Positions 7,001 to 7,729 of a stretch of 7,729 bases of DNA are shown one piece after another. The stretch's first letter is position 1; every line of letters starts with the position of its first letter. The position numbers and the translations under genes were made by a program. The notes beneath the pieces are model-generated. The model saw only the letters and a program-made list of their open reading frames with translations. It searched no databases and was not told the DNA's origin. The DNA is from Hyphomicrobiales bacterium (GTDB taxonomy: Bacteria; Pseudomonadota; Alphaproteobacteria; Rhizobiales; Beijerinckiaceae): NCBI GenBank assembly GCA_025363375.1, contig JANYDZ010000222.1, positions 1 to 7,729 of the forward strand, read 5' to 3'.

Positions 7001-7647
7001 ACGACGACATCCCCATGAACGCCGGTTGCCTGCGCCCTCTGAAAATCATCATTCCCGAAGGCTCGATGCTGTCTCCGCGTTATCCCGCGGCGGTTGTCGC
7101 GGGCAATGTGGAGACGAGCCAGATGGTGACGGACACGTTGTTTGGCGCGCTGCGCGCCATGGGCAGCGCGCAGGGCACCATGAACAATCTCACCTTTGGC
7201 GACGCGCGTTATCAATATTACGAGACGATCTGTTCGGGAGCGCCGGCGGGGCCGGGCTTTGACGGCGCCAGCGCCGTGCATACCCACATGACGAATTCGC
7301 GGTTGACGGATCCCGAAATTCTGGAGCTGCGTTTTCCCGTGATGCTGGAGGATTTCCACGTCAGGCGCGGTTCCGGCGGCGCGGGGGAATGGCGCGCGGG
7401 CGACGGGGTGTCGCGCACCATCCGCTTTCTTGAAGCAATGGACATGGCGATATTGTCGGGGCGGCGACGGGTGGCTGCGTTCGGGACGGATGGAGGTTCG
7501 CCCGGCGAACTCGGGCGCAATTTTTTGCGCCGCAAGGATGGCCGCGTCGAGGAACTCGGCGGCTGCGATCAGGTGCGTGTTGAAGCGGGCGACGCGGTGA
7601 CGGTGATCACGCCGACGGGGGGCGGGTGGGGACGCAAAGGCGCGTAA
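4018..7647 (+). CDS. Fused HyuA-HyuB hydantoinase/oxoprolinase, probable ATP-dependent 5-oxoprolinase
   Basis: This 1209-residue protein has the full-length fused layout of 5-oxoprolinase, which uses ATP to open 5-oxo-L-proline to L-glutamate. The HyuA half begins with DRGGTFTDVIG (16-26) and MGTTVATNALLERKG (76-90), then SSGG (250-253), SGPAGGV (268-274), a second phosphate-binding-like motif GFDMGGTSTDV (291-301), and AAGGGS/GPDSAGADPGP (332-359). A connecting domain spans about 500-685, and a basic linker (685-699) leads to the HyuB half. That half shows EIFNNLFMSIAEQMG (705-719), SVNIKERLDFSCALFDP (728-744), HMPVHLGSM (754-762), NAPYNGGTHLPD (786-797), RGHHADIGG (819-827), VETSQMVTDTLFGAL (1031-1045) and a terminal TGGGWG (1200-1205). 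No signal peptide, so cytosolic. ATG at 4018 is preferred since the first motif lies at residue 16; AAAAGGG just upstream is a close-spaced RBS. N-methylhydantoinase and acetone carboxylase relatives usually have separate subunits, hence the 5-oxoprolinase call; substrate is inferred. Confidence 0.92.
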   Translation: MSRLNRTGTCWDFWIDRGGTFTDVIGRAPDGGLHARKLLSENSDAYTDAAVQGVRDLLGLAAGQAIPRGRIGAVKMGTTVATNALLERKGERVLLATTRGFRDALEIGYQARPQLFARNIVKPELLYCDVVEIDERVRADGTVERAPDMAAARAQLTAARTSGIDALAIVFMHAWNYPAHEQGVAALAREIGFSQVSVSHEVSPLVKLVGRGDTSVADAYLTPILARYVRRVAGELDAKNSGARLMFMMSSGGLTRAELFAGKDAVLSGPAGGVVAMAQTARSAGFRRVIGFDMGGTSTDVAHFDGEYERAFETQVAGVRMRAPMMRIHTVAAGGGSLLRYDGARFRVGPDSAGADPGPKCYRRGGPLAVTDANVMTGKLSPAYFPKIFGSAQNEPLDVDAVREAFAALARRIDDGRTPEAIADGFIRVAVANMAEAIKKISVARGYDVTRYALNCFGGAGGQHACLVADALGMTRVLIHPFSSLLSAYGMGLADIRALRTRAIEAPLDARAVALMTRARKTLGAQVAREVCGQGVARAAVWLRSRAHLRYSGTDTALTIALQQDATIKNMRRLFARAHKAQFGFIDRERGLVVEAVSVEAIGGGARFVEPARRPSALPVPKPDARTRFFSQGAWRNARVFTRERLGIGHKLRGPALLVEPHQTIVVEDGWGAEITRKNHVVLARVKARARRRAPGAKADPVMLEIFNNLFMSIAEQMGVTLQNTAVSVNIKERLDFSCALFDPLGNLVANAPHMPVHLGSMDRSVETVIRANKGRIRKGDVFALNAPYNGGTHLPDVTVCAPVFDRAGKTTLFWVASRGHHADIGGVSPGSMSPRATTIEEEGVYIDNFHLVDRGRFREKAFRALLAGAKFPARNPDHNVADVKAQVAANEKGAQLLAKMVADFSLPVVRAYMRHVQDNAAESVARVIARLRDSTFETISDQGARVRVKISVDRKRRQATIDFTGTSAQQANNFNAPEPVARAAVLYVFRVMVDDDIPMNAGCLRPLKIIIPEGSMLSPRYPAAVVAGNVETSQMVTDTLFGALRAMGSAQGTMNNLTFGDARYQYYETICSGAPAGPGFDGASAVHTHMTNSRLTDPEILELRFPVMLEDFHVRRGSGGAGEWRAGDGVSRTIRFLEAMDMAILSGRRRVAAFGTDGGSPGELGRNFLRRKDGRVEELGGCDQVRVEAGDAVTVITPTGGGWGRKGA
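6881..6900 (+). repeat. Perfect 10-bp tandem duplication inside the HyuB half
   Basis: GCAAGCGACG occurs twice back to back. Ten is not a multiple of three, so the copies are read in different phases, giving the basic stretch around residues 955-961 (RKRRQAT) of the oxoprolinase. The frame is intact afterwards and motifs continue, so it is not a disruptive frameshift. Confidence 0.7.
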
Positions 7648-7729
7648 TTTCCATGCGCGACAAAGAGGATATCTGCAATGGCCCGGATCATTTCGGCGAA
7701 TTGAAATGCCCCTCCACAAAGCTCAGATC
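7648..7729. other. 3' flank of the oxoprolinase gene without a supported feature
   Basis: The 82 nt after the stop codon contain no clear terminator stem with a T-run. An ATG at 7653 opens a frame of 25 codons to the window edge with a poor RBS; an ATG at 7678 has a good RBS (AGAGGA, 8 nt upstream) but stops after eight codons. Neither is convincing as a gene start without downstream sequence. Confidence 0.5.

Noticed and set aside
7678..7704. ATG with good RBS encoding MARIISAN then TGA, reminiscent of some exonuclease III N-termini
   Set aside because: Eight residues are too few for a homology claim and nothing after the stop continues the resemblance before the window ends.

Overview
The window is GC-rich throughout, with strong GC preference at third codon positions and GTG starts for three of the four genes whose 5' ends are visible. 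Protein styles suggest an alphaproteobacterium, most likely Hyphomicrobiales (Rhizobiales). This is an inference: no rRNA or species-diagnostic marker is present. No tRNA, rRNA, CRISPR array, insertion sequence or phage gene was seen.

Region 1 (1-1915, +) is a two-gene unit. It holds the C-terminal half of a GMC-family flavin oxidoreductase that enters from the left edge, then an exported TctC/Bug-type solute-binding protein. The binding-protein GTG start overlaps the GMC stop codon, so the two are probably translationally coupled. No TctA or TctB membrane subunit lies in view.

Region 2 (1916-2193) has no intact gene. On the minus strand, about 1931-2116, it carries the decayed C-terminal half of a HigA-like (XRE/HTH) antitoxin, with its N-terminus and toxin partner missing. 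This is the least expected item in the window.

Region 3 (2194-3078, +) is a complete calcineurin-like metallophosphoesterase with all class motifs. A compact hairpin follows its stop codon.

Region 4 (3258-3935, -) is a conserved but functionally unnamed alphaproteobacterial-type protein with one C-terminal membrane segment. It converges on the phosphoesterase and diverges from region 5 across an 82-nt interval containing an 8-bp TA-rich palindrome.

Region 5 (4018-7647, +) is a 1209-residue fused HyuA-HyuB protein, a probable ATP-dependent 5-oxoprolinase that returns 5-oxo-L-proline to L-glutamate. The last 82 nt hold no gene I can support.

The genes do not form one evident pathway. Only the GMC/solute-binding pair looks like a functional unit (periplasmic oxidation plus ligand binding). 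The phosphoesterase, membrane protein and oxoprolinase look like separately transcribed housekeeping or accessory genes. I see no convincing new multi-gene system; the GMC/binding-protein coupling and the antitoxin relic are the points most worth checking.
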